A DNA stretch of 64,000 bases. Origin: Burkholderiales bacterium (GTDB taxonomy: Bacteria > Pseudomonadota > Gammaproteobacteria > Burkholderiales > SG8-41). The notes beneath the pieces are model-generated. The model saw only the letters and a program-made list of their open reading frames with translations, ran no database searches and was not told the DNA's origin. Within the stretch, counting starts at the first letter, position 1, and each line of letters opens with the position of its first letter. Below are positions 7,825-16,858 of the stretch, piece after piece. The translations under genes and the position numbers were made by a program. The DNA lies in the NCBI GenBank assembly GCA_020854035.1, contig JADZGE010000020.1, positions 114,269 through 178,268 of the forward strand. The letters run 5' to 3'.

Positions 7825-9122
7825 CCGCGCTACCGATCAGCGCCGCGCCGAACGCCGCAACGGGCGGCATGCTGGGCCTCATGTGGAAGACCGTTTCCAG
7901 TGATTGCAATCTGGCGTGTGACTATTGTTATTACAGCGCAGGCAGCGGGCCGCGGAGCCGGAAGCTGCATCGCATCGAGAGCGCGCTCCTCGAAAAAGTC
8001 ATTCGCGAATACATGCAGGCGTCGAACGGGGCCGTCGGATTCGCATGGCAGGGCGGCGAGCCGCTCCTCGCCGGGCTCGGGTTCTTCGAGCAGGTCGTCG
8101 CGCTTCAGATCCGGCATGCGCCGCCGAATACCCGCATCGGGAACGCGGTGCAGACGAACGGGACGCTGATCACCGATCGGTGGGCCCGGTTCTTTCGGGA
8201 GTACCGCTTCCTCGTCGGCGTCAGCGTCGATGGGCCGCGTGAAGTTCACGACGCACGCCGCGTTACGCGCGCCGGCAGGGGCACGTTCGATCTCGTCATG
8301 CGCGGGATCGGGCACCTGCGCCGCCACGACGTCGATTTCAACATCCTCACGGTGCTCCACCAGGGCAATATCGGCCGCGCGGATGAGCTCATGGCGTTCT
8401 ACGCGCGCGAGGGCTTCCACTACGTGCAGTTCATTCCCGGCATGGACTTCCACGCGCGGCAATCGGACGTGCCGGCCCGCTACCTCGTCACGCCGGAGGA
8501 GTACGGCGATTTTCTCTGCCGGGCGTTCGATATCTGGTTCAACGACGGCGCGCCGCGAGTGTCGGTGCGGCTGTTCGACGATCTGCTGAGTGTGCGCGCC
8601 GGGCGGGAAGCGGGATCGTGCAAGCACCGGCCAGGCTGCGGGCGAACGCTCGTGCTCGAGCAAAACGGCGACGTCTATCCCTGCGACTTCTACATGGGGC
8701 CCGAGCGGCGCCTCGCGAACCTCGATACCGCCTCGTTGCGCGAGATCGTCGAAGGCTCGGCATATCGCGATTTCCTGCAACTGAAAACGCGGTTGCCGCG
8801 GGCATGCCGGCGGTGCATCCACCGGGATCTCTGCCACGGCGGCTGCCCGCGCGATCGCGCGCGGGACGAGGCGGGCGGGGCGACCGGCACCGACTATTTC
8901 TGCGCCGCGCATCGCCGGCTTTTCGAGTACGCCGGGGAACGCCTCGCCTGGCTCGCGCGAGCCATGCGCACGCGCTGGCTGATCGACCACGAACGCGCCG
9001 GCAGGAAGTGGCCGGGGCGCAACGACCCGTGCATCTGCGGCGGCGGAGCGAAGTTCAAGCGCTGCTGCGCTCCGCTGTGGGAAGAGCTTTGCGGCTCGAT
9101 GGGCGGGGCTCGATTGCCCTGA
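7821..9122 (+). CDS. Radical SAM/SPASM protein, anaerobic sulfatase-maturase-like, with SEC-C motif
   Basis: A 433-residue iron-sulfur enzyme. The radical SAM cluster motif is CNLACDYC (Cys29, Cys33, Cys36), followed by WQGGEPLL as in anSME proteins. The SPASM region has CKHRPGCG, GDVYPCDFY and CRRCIHRDLCHGGCPRDR, matching the auxiliary-cluster cysteines of anSME. anSMEs convert Cys or Ser of sulfatases to formylglycine; no sulfatase is encoded here, so the substrate is unknown. The last about 45 residues add a SEC-C zinc motif (PGRNDPCICGGG...KRCC), unusual for anSME. The start at 7821 lacks a ribosome site; ATG 7869 is an alternative. Confidence 0.85.
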   Translation: MTALPISAAPNAATGGMLGLMWKTVSSDCNLACDYCYYSAGSGPRSRKLHRIESALLEKVIREYMQASNGAVGFAWQGGEPLLAGLGFFEQVVALQIRHAPPNTRIGNAVQTNGTLITDRWARFFREYRFLVGVSVDGPREVHDARRVTRAGRGTFDLVMRGIGHLRRHDVDFNILTVLHQGNIGRADELMAFYAREGFHYVQFIPGMDFHARQSDVPARYLVTPEEYGDFLCRAFDIWFNDGAPRVSVRLFDDLLSVRAGREAGSCKHRPGCGRTLVLEQNGDVYPCDFYMGPERRLANLDTASLREIVEGSAYRDFLQLKTRLPRACRRCIHRDLCHGGCPRDRARDEAGGATGTDYFCAAHRRLFEYAGERLAWLARAMRTRWLIDHERAGRKWPGRNDPCICGGGAKFKRCCAPLWEELCGSMGGARLP

Positions 9123-9171
9123 ACGCGCGCTGCGGCCCGCTTCCGGCCACTCGCAGCGAACGGCCGGGCGC

Positions 9172-9996
9172 TCAGCGGTCGAGCGCGAGCGCTCGTGCCT
9201 CCGCTGCGCAATCGAGCGCGGGCTTCTTGCCGGCTGCGCGCGCCGCCGCGATCTCCTTGCGCGCCTCCGCGAGCTGGGCGTTGAAGACCGGGTTGGCGTG
9301 GAGGCGCGAGACCGTCGCGGCACCCATCACCCGGCCCGCCTCCACGTCGCTCTTCCAGTGCACGCCGCAGACCACGCGGCTCTGGCCGAACGCGAGCCCC
9401 CGCGCAAAGAGCGCATCGGCGCGGTCGGGCTCGGCTTCGGCGAGTACCAGCGCCCACGCCCAGCCGACCGACGAGTGTCCGGAGGGGTAGGAGTCGGCCT
9501 TGAAGCGGGATGCCTCGCGCGGCGTGCAGATCGGGTCGTTCGCCACCATGAACGGGCGCATGCGCTTGTAGAGGGCCTTCGCCCTGTCCGCGGATCGGCT
9601 CGAATCCATGCGCACGCGCCGCAGCAGCATGTTGAGGTGCGGCGTTGCCTCGGCCGAAACAGGGATGCCGAGCGCGCACGAGAAGTGCTCGGTGGCCCTG
9701 GGGAAGCGCAGCTCGGCGTCCTTCGCCGCCAGCTCCCAGCGCGGCGTCGTGCGCAGCGCCCGCGTCGCGCGGTAGGCTTCCTCGTCGGCGGCGAGCGCCG
9801 CGGACTTCGCCGCCGGCGGCGGCGGGAGGAGCGCCCGGCTGTCGGGGAGTTCGTTCTGCTCGAGGTATCCCGCCACGTAGCCCGGTCTCACCTCGGGCAA
9901 CTCGGTGGGCGGCGCCGGCGTCACGGCTGCGCACCCGCCCGCGAGCACGAGCGCAACTGCGACCCAGGAGAGATTCACGGAGAATGCGCGCTTCAA
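9172..9996 (-). CDS. PAP2-superfamily class A acid phosphatase, predicted lipoprotein
   Basis: A 274-residue phosphatase. The N-terminus ends in a lipobox (LAGGC, Cys22), so it is probably a lipoprotein facing the periplasm. The tripartite phosphatase signature is complete: K-x6-RP in KALYKRMRP, PSGH in DSYPSGHSS, and SR-x5-H-x3-D in SRVVCGVHWKSD. Class A enzymes are broad-specificity phosphomonoesterases (PhoN type). The start appears to be TTG at 9996, with GGGAGG 6 bases upstream. An FNR-like box lies upstream at 10081. It converges with the radical SAM gene, 49 bases apart. Confidence 0.88.
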   Translation of the reverse strand: MKRAFSVNLSWVAVALVLAGGCAAVTPAPPTELPEVRPGYVAGYLEQNELPDSRALLPPPPAAKSAALAADEEAYRATRALRTTPRWELAAKDAELRFPRATEHFSCALGIPVSAEATPHLNMLLRRVRMDSSRSADRAKALYKRMRPFMVANDPICTPREASRFKADSYPSGHSSVGWAWALVLAEAEPDRADALFARGLAFGQSRVVCGVHWKSDVEAGRVMGAATVSRLHANPVFNAQLAEARKEIAAARAAGKKPALDCAAEARALALDR

Positions 9997-10080
9997 CCCG
10001 GCCTCCCTTGGCGAAGTGACGACGGCAATACCGCATCGCCGCCTTGTTGCCCGACTCTAGCACCGCCGCGGACCCGCCCC

Positions 10081-10094
10081 TTGATTCAGGTCAA
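10081..10094. promoter_or_regulatory. FNR/ANR-type box upstream of the acid phosphatase gene
   Basis: Read on the minus strand this is TTGAC-CTGA-ATCAA, one base from the FNR consensus. A class II arrangement predicts a -10 near 10058-10053, and TAGAGT occurs at 10059-10054 on the minus strand. That resembles the TAGATT behind the box at 2238. Confidence 0.6.
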
Positions 10095-10247
10095 GACGCT
10101 CGAGTGGGCGCCATGCTGCAAGCGCCGTTCAGCCGGGAGGCGGAACGGCAGGCTGCCCTCCCGCCCTGCCCCGGCGTAGCCGCAAGGCCCGATCGATCAA
10201 CCCGGGATCGGGGACTCGAGGATCGGGACCGGGGACGGCCGGCGGCT

Positions 10248-11936
10248 TCAGTCCGCGACCGCCATCCCGCGCGCGTAGCGCCTGCCCGCCAGCGTCGCGA
10301 GCACCACGAGGGCGGTCGAAATGAGGATCATGATGATGCCGAGCGCGGAGAGCTTGCCCCAGAGGCCGTCGTCGGCGAACTTGAGGATCTGGATCGCGAG
10401 CACCTCGGTGCCGGGACGGGAGAGCACGACGGAGAGCGTCAACTCACGCAGGAACATGCTCGCCATCAGGATCCACGCCGCCACGATCCCCGGCACGAGC
10501 AGCGGCACGATGATCCGGCGCATCGTCGTGAGATGGCTCGCGCCGCACACGAGCGAGGATTCCTCGAGATGCGAGTGGATCTGCACGAACGCGCTCGCCA
10601 TGGGCCGCACGCCGTACGGGAGGTAGGTCGCGATGTAGCCGACGAGCAGCGCCCAGATCGTCGCGTAGAGGGGCGTCTGCACGAAGAACCACATGAAACC
10701 CACGCCGATCACGATGCCCGGGAAGGAAAAGGACAGGAACGAGAGCGACTCGAGGATCCCCGAGGCGCGCGACTTCACCTTCACGATGGCGTAACCGACG
10801 AAAACGGAGAGGAACACCCCGAGGGTCGCGCCCGCCACCGCGAGGAAAACGCTGTTCTTCAGCGCGAGCATCGACAGCGGGTCGTTCAGCACGGCCTGCC
10901 AGTGCTTCAGGCTCATCATCGAAAACGCGCGCGCGCCCGGCACCATGCTGTAGGGAATGAACGAGGTGTAGAGCAGGACCGCCACCGGCAGCACGATCAT
11001 GGCGAGCGAGAGGACGGCCACGACGCCGAACAGGGGAATGCGCGCCCGCCCCAGCTCGATCATGGTCGGGCGGTAGCCGCGGCCGGCGATGGTGACGAAC
11101 CTCTCGCTCTCCGATGTGAACGCGCGGTAGATGTAGATGAGCGTCACCGAGGTCGCGAGCACGCTCATGCCGACGGCGGCGGCCTTGCCGTAGTCGGTCG
11201 AGAATCCGAGCGAGATCATCTCGTAGAGGTAGGTCGCCAGCACGTTGACGCGGCCCGGCATGCCGAGCACCTGCGGCACCGCGAACGAAGCGAGGCTGCG
11301 GACCAGCCCCAGGATGAAGGCGGCGAGAATCGCCGGGCGCAGGATCGGCAGCGTCACGCGAACGAGCGTGCGCCAGGCGCTCGCGCCGCAGACGCGCGAG
11401 GACTCCTCGAGCGCCACGTCGAAGGAGGCCATCGCCGGCGCGATGATGAGATAGGCGATCGGCAGGTCGAGCAGCGCCTCCACGAGGATCATGCCCTCGA
11501 GCGTGTAGATGTTGAACGGCGCGCCCGCGAGCCCGAGCGCGTTCTTCAGCACCGTGTTGATCATGCCGTTGGAAGGATTGAGGAGCAACGCCCAGCTCAC
11601 CGAGAACAGAAGATGCGGAATCATCATCGGGATGATCGAGAGCACCCCGAACAGGAACTTGAACGGGATGTCGGTGCGCGTATTGAGGTAGGCGAGGAAG
11701 AGCGCGAGCACGGTCGCGAGTACCGAGGATCCCAGCACGAAGATCACGGTATTCACCATCACGCCGAAGAACGCCGGGTCGGTGTAGGCCGCGACGTACT
11801 TCGCGGTGGTGAACCTGCCGAACGCCGTCAGGCCCTCGGAGAGGCTCCCCAGCGCGAGCATCACCACCGGGCATACCGTGAGGAACCCGACGACGAGGAC
11901 GAGCGCCCAGGTGAGCCGCGTGCGCGCTTCGAGCAC
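10248..11936 (-). CDS. Fbp-type ABC transporter permease, fused two-domain
   Basis: A 562-residue inner-membrane protein with two homologous permease halves. Each carries an EAA-loop motif: LEESSRVCGASAWRTLVRVTLP in the first half (split by family spacing) and LEESSLVCGASHLTTMRRIIVP in the second. About twelve hydrophobic segments are visible. This fused form is typical of FbpB/ThiP-like importers of ferric iron and some other solutes. The start is GTG at 11936 after AGGGG. It is the last gene of the run binding protein, ATPase, permease. Confidence 0.9.
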   Translation of the reverse strand: MLEARTRLTWALVLVVGFLTVCPVVMLALGSLSEGLTAFGRFTTAKYVAAYTDPAFFGVMVNTVIFVLGSSVLATVLALFLAYLNTRTDIPFKFLFGVLSIIPMMIPHLLFSVSWALLLNPSNGMINTVLKNALGLAGAPFNIYTLEGMILVEALLDLPIAYLIIAPAMASFDVALEESSRVCGASAWRTLVRVTLPILRPAILAAFILGLVRSLASFAVPQVLGMPGRVNVLATYLYEMISLGFSTDYGKAAAVGMSVLATSVTLIYIYRAFTSESERFVTIAGRGYRPTMIELGRARIPLFGVVAVLSLAMIVLPVAVLLYTSFIPYSMVPGARAFSMMSLKHWQAVLNDPLSMLALKNSVFLAVAGATLGVFLSVFVGYAIVKVKSRASGILESLSFLSFSFPGIVIGVGFMWFFVQTPLYATIWALLVGYIATYLPYGVRPMASAFVQIHSHLEESSLVCGASHLTTMRRIIVPLLVPGIVAAWILMASMFLRELTLSVVLSRPGTEVLAIQILKFADDGLWGKLSALGIIMILISTALVVLATLAGRRYARGMAVAD

Positions 11937-11947
11937 CGGGCGCCCCT

Positions 11948-11981
11948 AGGAGCGTGTCGGGCCGGGCCCCGACACACTCCT
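11948..11981. repeat. Near-perfect inverted repeat between the ABC ATPase and permease genes
   Basis: Two 14-base arms (left arm AGGAGCGTGTCGGG) are complementary except at one position and separated by 6 bases. The hairpin lies just upstream of the permease start. It has no T-run on either side, so a classical terminator is unlikely. It may stabilise transcript ends or tune expression between the two genes. Confidence 0.55.
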
Positions 11982-12141
11982 CAAGCATGACCGCCCGCCG
12001 GCAAACGGCGCGAGAAACCGGTTCTCCGTCGCGCTCGTGCCGGTCAACGGCGGGAACCACGGAGCTTCATCCGCATGGATGCAGGTCCGCGGGCGGTATC
12101 GCATGCTGGCAGCTCTCGGCCCCTCGAAGTCCGGCGCGCTG

Positions 12142-13224
12142 CTAGGCGGCCACCAGCAGGCAGTGCGCCGGATCGAGACGGAAATTCACCGCGTCGCCCA
12201 CCTCGATCGCGGCGTCCGGGTCGAGGCGCACCATCAGGAGTTCGCCCCCCGCGCGGACCTCGGACTCCCAGGTCTCGCCCACGAACACTCGCGTCTCGAC
12301 CCGGCCGTTCACGACGTTCTCGCCGGCGGCCTCGCCCTTCTCGACGCGGATGAACTCGGGACGGATGCAAAGCGTCATCTCGGCGCCGATCGCGGCTTCG
12401 CGCCGCTCGCACGCGATCACGCCGATTCCGCTCTCGACGACGGTCCGGCCCGCGTCCTGCGCCCGCACGCGCGCCTTGACGAGGTTCGCCCGCCCGATGA
12501 AATCGGCCACGAACTCGGTGTCGGCGTTGAAATAGATCTTCTGCGGGGTCCCGATCTCGACGATGCGCCCGGCGCGCATGACCGCGATGGAATCGGAGAG
12601 CGCGAGCGCCTCGACCCGGTCGTGCGTTACGTAGACCCCCGTGATTTTCAACTCGCCGAGGAACGCCTTCAGCTCCTTGCGCGTCTCCTCCCGGAGCTTC
12701 GCGTCGAGATTGGAGAGCGGCTCGTCGAACAGGATCACCTTGGGCTCGGCCACCAGCGCGCGGGCGAGCGCGACGCGCTGCTGCTGCCCGCCGGAGAGCC
12801 GGGTCGCGGGCCGCCGCTCGTAGCCCTCCAGCTGCACGAAGCGCAGCGTTTTCCCCACCCGGTCGCGGATCTCCTCCCTCGGCATGCCGCGCACCTGCAG
12901 GGGGTAGGCCACGTTGTCGAAGACGTTCATGTGCGGCCAGATGGCGTAGGTCTGGAACACCATGCCCAGGCCGCGCTTCTCCGGCGGCACGTTGATGCCG
13001 GCCGCCTTCGAGTAGACCACCTGCCCGCCGATGGAAATCTCGCCCGCGTCGGGCGATTCGAGGCCGACGATCGAGCGCAGCAGCGTCGTCTTGCCGCAGC
13101 CGCTGGGGCCAAGCAGCGTGAAGATCCTGTTGGCCGGGATGACGAGATCGACGGCGTCGAGCGCCTTGATGGTCCTGCCTTCCGAGAAGTAGTGCCTGGA
13201 CACGCCCCGGATCAGTATCTCCAT
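12142..13224 (-). CDS. ABC transporter ATP-binding protein, Fbp/Pot type
   Basis: A 360-residue cytoplasmic ATPase. Walker A is GPSGCGKTT, the signature is [15 protein letters not shown] and Walker B is [12 protein letters not shown], followed by the switch His in VTHD. The last about 120 residues form a TOBE-type accessory domain. It energises the fused permease that follows after a 205-base gap with a hairpin. The ATG at 13224 is used; no strong ribosome site precedes it. Related ATPases drive import of ferric iron, spermidine or sulfate, so the substrate rests on the binding protein. Confidence 0.93.
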   Translation of the reverse strand: MEILIRGVSRHYFSEGRTIKALDAVDLVIPANRIFTLLGPSGCGKTTLLRSIVGLESPDAGEISIGGQVVYSKAAGINVPPEKRGLGMVFQTYAIWPHMNVFDNVAYPLQVRGMPREEIRDRVGKTLRFVQLEGYERRPATRLSGGQQQRVALARALVAEPKVILFDEPLSNLDAKLREETRKELKAFLGELKITGVYVTHDRVEALALSDSIAVMRAGRIVEIGTPQKIYFNADTEFVADFIGRANLVKARVRAQDAGRTVVESGIGVIACERREAAIGAEMTLCIRPEFIRVEKGEAAGENVVNGRVETRVFVGETWESEVRAGGELLMVRLDPDAAIEVGDAVNFRLDPAHCLLVAA

Positions 13225-13342
13225 CGCGTCGCTCGTCGTCCGTCGCTCGATGCCCGCTCCTCGCGAGCGGCCGGACGCCGGTCACGAGCAGGCGGGTTCC
13301 CGGCTTTGCCGGCTGCCGCGGCCCGACTGCCGGCGCCCGCGG

Positions 13343-14341
13343 TCACTTGACGGCGAAGATCTTCTTGAACTCGGCGCCCCATTTCTGGGTTTCCTCGTCC
13401 GAGAGTTCGCGTATCGCGATGACCTTCGCCTTGTCCATCCCGTCGATGGGCGGGAAGACCCCCGGGGCGAGCACGTACTCGCCGACGTCCTTCGCCATCA
13501 TGCCCATCGCCTTGCCGGAAAGCCAGTAATCCATGAACACCCTCGCCGCCGCCGGGTGCGGCGCCCTGGCGGCCACCGCGATCGCCCGGGGCGTGCCCAT
13601 GAGCGGCTCCTGCAGGCGCGCCCAGTCGAGCGGCGCCGGAGCCTTGGTGACGATGTACTTCGGCATCGAGACGCCGATCGGCTTCTCGCCGCTCTCGATG
13701 GGCGTGGGCGTGGGTCCGAGCGAGGCGACGAACATGGGGTTGTTCGCCGCGAGGCCGCGCAGGAACTTCCGCCACTCCGCCTCGGACTTGAATACATGGT
13801 CGCGCAACCCGATCAGCCAGGCGATGGTCGTGGCGTGGTTGGCCGGGTTCGGCATGACGATCTTGTCCTTCCACTTCGGGTCCGCGAGATCCTGGTAGCG
13901 CCTGGGCGCCTCGGCGGCCTTGATGCGCTCCTTGTTGTAGATGATGCCGATGTACTCGATGCCGAAGAGCTGGATGATGCCGTCCTTGCGCGTCCACTCC
14001 GGAAAGCCGGCGGTGACCGGCGAACTGAACCTGGCGAGCATCCCCTTGTCCTTGAGGATCTCGAGCACGGGCAGCGGCCCCTGCACGACGTCGGCCATGA
14101 ACTTGCCCGCCTCGAACTCGGTGATCGCCGTCGCCACGAACTTCGTGGTCGAGATCCGCGTGTATTCGCCCTTTACGCCCATGTCGGCGGTGAACGCCTT
14201 CATGATGGGTTCGATGGCGGTGATGTTGGCGTAGTAGGCCACCCGGCCCTCCGCGCGGGCGCGGTCGAGCAGAGCCTTGTCCTGCGCGGCCGCGGGGATG
14301 GCCGCGGCGAGTACTGCGAGTGCGACGACGAGCTTCTTCAT
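13343..14341 (-). CDS. ABC transporter extracellular solute-binding protein, ferric-iron-like class
   Basis: A 332-residue periplasmic protein with a clear signal peptide (MKKLVVALAVLAAAIPAAAQ). The fold class is the type II binding protein found with FbpABC importers, seen in FEAGKFMADVVQG, YIGIIYNKERIK and the closing helix region. I cannot see the tyrosine pair that would prove iron binding, so ferric iron is a guess; thiamine, phosphonate or organic-acid ligands are possible. The ATG at 14341 has AGGAGG 8 bases upstream. It is first of the three-gene importer operon; an FNR-like box lies upstream at 14461. Confidence 0.88.
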   Translation of the reverse strand: MKKLVVALAVLAAAIPAAAQDKALLDRARAEGRVAYYANITAIEPIMKAFTADMGVKGEYTRISTTKFVATAITEFEAGKFMADVVQGPLPVLEILKDKGMLARFSSPVTAGFPEWTRKDGIIQLFGIEYIGIIYNKERIKAAEAPRRYQDLADPKWKDKIVMPNPANHATTIAWLIGLRDHVFKSEAEWRKFLRGLAANNPMFVASLGPTPTPIESGEKPIGVSMPKYIVTKAPAPLDWARLQEPLMGTPRAIAVAARAPHPAAARVFMDYWLSGKAMGMMAKDVGEYVLAPGVFPPIDGMDKAKVIAIRELSDEETQKWGAEFKKIFAVK

Positions 14342-14460
14342 CTTCGTTTCCTCCTGGAGAGCCGCTTGCCGGGTGAACGCTGCGCGCGTCGCCGTTCCCG
14401 TTTCCGGCAGCCGAGCCCCGCCCGGCCGGGACAACGTTACCGGGAGAGCCGGATCGTACC

Positions 14461-14474
14461 TTGATCTGGATCAG
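14461..14474. promoter_or_regulatory. FNR/ANR-like box upstream of the ABC importer operon
   Basis: TTGAT-CTGG-ATCAG differs from the FNR consensus by one base. On the minus strand a class II layout predicts a -10 near 14438-14433, where TAACGT (14439-14434) is a weak match. Confidence 0.45.
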
Positions 14475-14791
14475 GCCGCGCAGCCTGCCGCTACCCGGAT
14501 TCCGCCCGCCGGGCGGGCGCGGGCGGCAGCGGGGACGACGAGAGAGTGTACGACGAATCAGCGGCGCGTGTGCGACGTCGAGCCCCGGCCGTTCACGGCT
14601 CCGAACCCAACGCAGGAGACCTGCAACCCCATCGACGACTTCGCGATCATGAGCGTGGTGTTCGCGCCGCCCGCCGGCACCCCGGACCGCCTCCCCGACC
14701 CGGCGCCTGCCGCCCTGCTCATGCGCCACGAGTTGACCGGGTCGATCGAGACGGCCGGCCGCAGGACCGGCGGTGCGGCATCACCCGTCGA
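14475..14791. other. Intergenic region between importer operon and pgl
   Basis: Apart from the FNR-like box just to its left, I see no gene, repeat or clear promoter in this stretch. Open frames here are antisense or GC-driven and have no recognisable features. Confidence 0.4.
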
Positions 14792-15493
14792 TCAACTCTC
14801 GGACGGCGCCATCGCCGCGGCGGCACGATCGGCAAGCACCAGCGCCCGGTCTCGGCGAACGCGCCCGGCCGGAATGCCGGCATCCGCGTCCCGCAAGCGC
14901 GCGAGCATCGCCGCCTTTTCGCCGCCACTCACCAGCCACAGGATCCGGCGCGCGCGCCCGAGCACCGGGTAGGTGAGGGTCATCCGCCGCCGGCGCCGGT
15001 AGAACCCGGTCACCGCCACCTCGGCATCGGCGACATCGAGGACGGGGTCGCCGGGCACGAGCGAGGCGGTGTGTCCGTCCGCGCCGAGCCCGAGGTGCAC
15101 GAGGTCGAGCACCGGCGGGATGCCCGCGACCGCGGCGAGCGCCGCGGCGTAGCGTGCCGCGGCTCCGTCGAGGTCGGGAGCCTCGACCTCCATCGCGTGG
15201 AACTGCTCCGGCAGCAGCGGCGCGCGCTCGAGCAGGTTCTCCCGCAGGTGCGTGAGGTTGCGCTCGGCATCGCCCTCCGGCGCGACCCTCTCGTCCACCT
15301 GGAAGAGCTGCACGCGCGCCCACGGCACATCCTCGCCCGCGAGCGCCCGCAACATGAGCCACGGCGTCCGGCCGCCGCTCACCGCGCAAGCAAAGCGGCC
15401 GCGCGCCGCAACCGCCGCACGCGCATCCGCGGCGACGACCGCGGCACCCCTGGCGGCGACCGCGCCGCAATCCTCGAGCACTTCAAAGTCCAT
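14792..15493 (-). CDS. pgl: 6-phosphogluconolactonase
   Basis: A 233-residue cytosolic enzyme hydrolysing 6-phosphogluconolactone, the second step of the oxidative pentose phosphate pathway. It shows the NagB/Pgl-fold motifs CAVSGGRTP, VDERVAPEGDAERN and GLGADGHTASLVPG. It lies 222 bases downstream of the 6-phosphogluconate dehydrogenase gene in the same direction, so the two probably act together. The usual partner zwf is not in the window. Confidence 0.92.
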   Translation of the reverse strand: MDFEVLEDCGAVAARGAAVVAADARAAVAARGRFACAVSGGRTPWLMLRALAGEDVPWARVQLFQVDERVAPEGDAERNLTHLRENLLERAPLLPEQFHAMEVEAPDLDGAAARYAAALAAVAGIPPVLDLVHLGLGADGHTASLVPGDPVLDVADAEVAVTGFYRRRRRMTLTYPVLGRARRILWLVSGGEKAAMLARLRDADAGIPAGRVRRDRALVLADRAAAAMAPSES

Positions 15494-15550
15494 GGTGGCG
15501 CCTGGCGGACGGTCGCACCCTCACCCCCGGCGGCTTGCCACGCGCGCGAG

Positions 15551-15588
15551 CACCGGGTCGTGCCAGCCGCACCGGGTCGTGCCAGCCG
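15551..15588. repeat. Two perfect tandem copies of a 19-base unit
   Basis: The unit CACCGGGTCGTGCCAGCCG occurs twice back to back in the gap between pgl and the 6-phosphogluconate dehydrogenase gene. It is probably a replication-slippage duplication; I see no function. Confidence 0.7.
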
Positions 15589-15715
15589 CCGGGCGGCGCG
15601 ACGCTCCCAAGACTTTCACCTCTTCGTCGCGCAGGGATTCGCTGTCCGGTTGCGCCGAAGAAGACAAGCGCATCGGAGCGATCCCCGTTCACCACGGTCT
15701 CCTCGGTTCGATCCG

Positions 15716-16735
15716 TCACTTCCCGGCCGGCTTCTCCACGTGTCCGCCGAATCCGTGGCGCATCGCCGAGAGCACCCGGTTCTGGAAGTCGCCCCCGCCG
15801 CGGGAGCTGAAGCGCTCGTAGAGCGCGGTCGTGAGCACCGGCGCCGGCTCTCCCTCGTCGATCGCCGCCTTGATCGTCCAGCGGCCCTCGCCGGAGTCGG
15901 AGACGCGGCCGGCGAAGTTCGCGAGCGCCGGATCCGCAAGGAGAGCCGTGGCCGTGAGGTCGAGCAGCCACGACGCGATCACGCTGCCGCGCCGCCACAC
16001 CTCGGCGATGTCGGGAAGTTCGAAGTCGTACTGGTAGTGCCCGGGCTCGCGAAGCGGGGTCGTCTCGGCGTCGGTCTCGCGCGCCTGTTTGCCGATACCG
16101 GCGGCGCGCAGGATGCCGAGCCCTTCGGCATACGCCGCCATGATCCCGTATTCGATGCCGTTGTGAACCATCTTCACGAAATGGCCCGCGCCGTTCGGGC
16201 CGCAATGGAGATAGCCCTGCTCGGCGCTACCGCCGGCCCGGTCGCGGCCCGGCGTGCGCTCGATGCCGCCGACTCCCGGGGCAAGCGTGACGAAGACCGG
16301 ATCGAGATGCTTCACCACCGCGTCCTCACCGCCGATCATCATGCAGTAGCCGCGCTCGAGGCCCCACACCCCGCCGCTCGTCCCGACGTCGACGTAGTGG
16401 ATGCCCTTCGGCACGAGCGCCTTTGCCCGCCGGAGGTCGTCGACGTAGTACGAGTTGCCGCCGTCGATCACGATGTCGCCCGGCGCGAGGTGCGGCAGGA
16501 GGTCGGTGATCATCGCGTCGACCACCGCCGCCGGCACCATCAGCCAGATCGCGCGCGGCCTGGCAAGCTTCCTCGCGAACTCCGGCAGGGACGACGCGCC
16601 GGTCGCCTGCTCCCGCTCGAGCGCCGCCACCGCGTTCGCGGACGCATCGAACACCACGCACTCATGCCCGCCCCGGATGAGCCGCCGCACCATGTTGGCG
16701 CCCATCCGGCCGAGTCCGATCATCCCGAGTTGCAT
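15716..16735 (-). CDS. gnd: 6-phosphogluconate dehydrogenase, decarboxylating, short form
   Basis: A 339-residue cytosolic dehydrogenase oxidising and decarboxylating 6-phosphogluconate to ribulose 5-phosphate. The Rossmann start is [15 protein letters not shown], then [19 protein letters not shown] and the catalytic-helix motif [16 protein letters not shown]. The length matches the short class, often NAD-linked, rather than the 470-residue class. ATG 16735 is preferred over 16753 because GGAGG lies about 6 bases before it and the protein then begins at the dinucleotide-binding strand. It lies between a PrpD-like gene and pgl. Confidence 0.92.
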   Translation of the reverse strand: MQLGMIGLGRMGANMVRRLIRGGHECVVFDASANAVAALEREQATGASSLPEFARKLARPRAIWLMVPAAVVDAMITDLLPHLAPGDIVIDGGNSYYVDDLRRAKALVPKGIHYVDVGTSGGVWGLERGYCMMIGGEDAVVKHLDPVFVTLAPGVGGIERTPGRDRAGGSAEQGYLHCGPNGAGHFVKMVHNGIEYGIMAAYAEGLGILRAAGIGKQARETDAETTPLREPGHYQYDFELPDIAEVWRRGSVIASWLLDLTATALLADPALANFAGRVSDSGEGRWTIKAAIDEGEPAPVLTTALYERFSSRGGGDFQNRVLSAMRHGFGGHVEKPAGK

Positions 16736-16858
16736 CGATCGCCTCCGCTTCATTCGCCGTTGAAATGCGCGGCTACCCGCGGCCGTTCCTTCGCTGCCGC
16801 CATCGTTGACCTCGAACCGGGGCGCGAGGTTCCGTTCCCGGATGCGAAGCGCACCGCG

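Noticed and set aside
7821..9122. Calling the radical SAM protein a proven sulfatase maturase or a RiPP enzyme
   Set aside because: No sulfatase is in the window and the small upstream frame has no family features, so neither substrate can be supported.
10044..11990. Plus-strand open frame of about 648 codons
   Set aside because: Antisense to the ABC permease. The product is almost entirely Arg, His, Glu and Asp in a pattern typical of antisense to a membrane protein.
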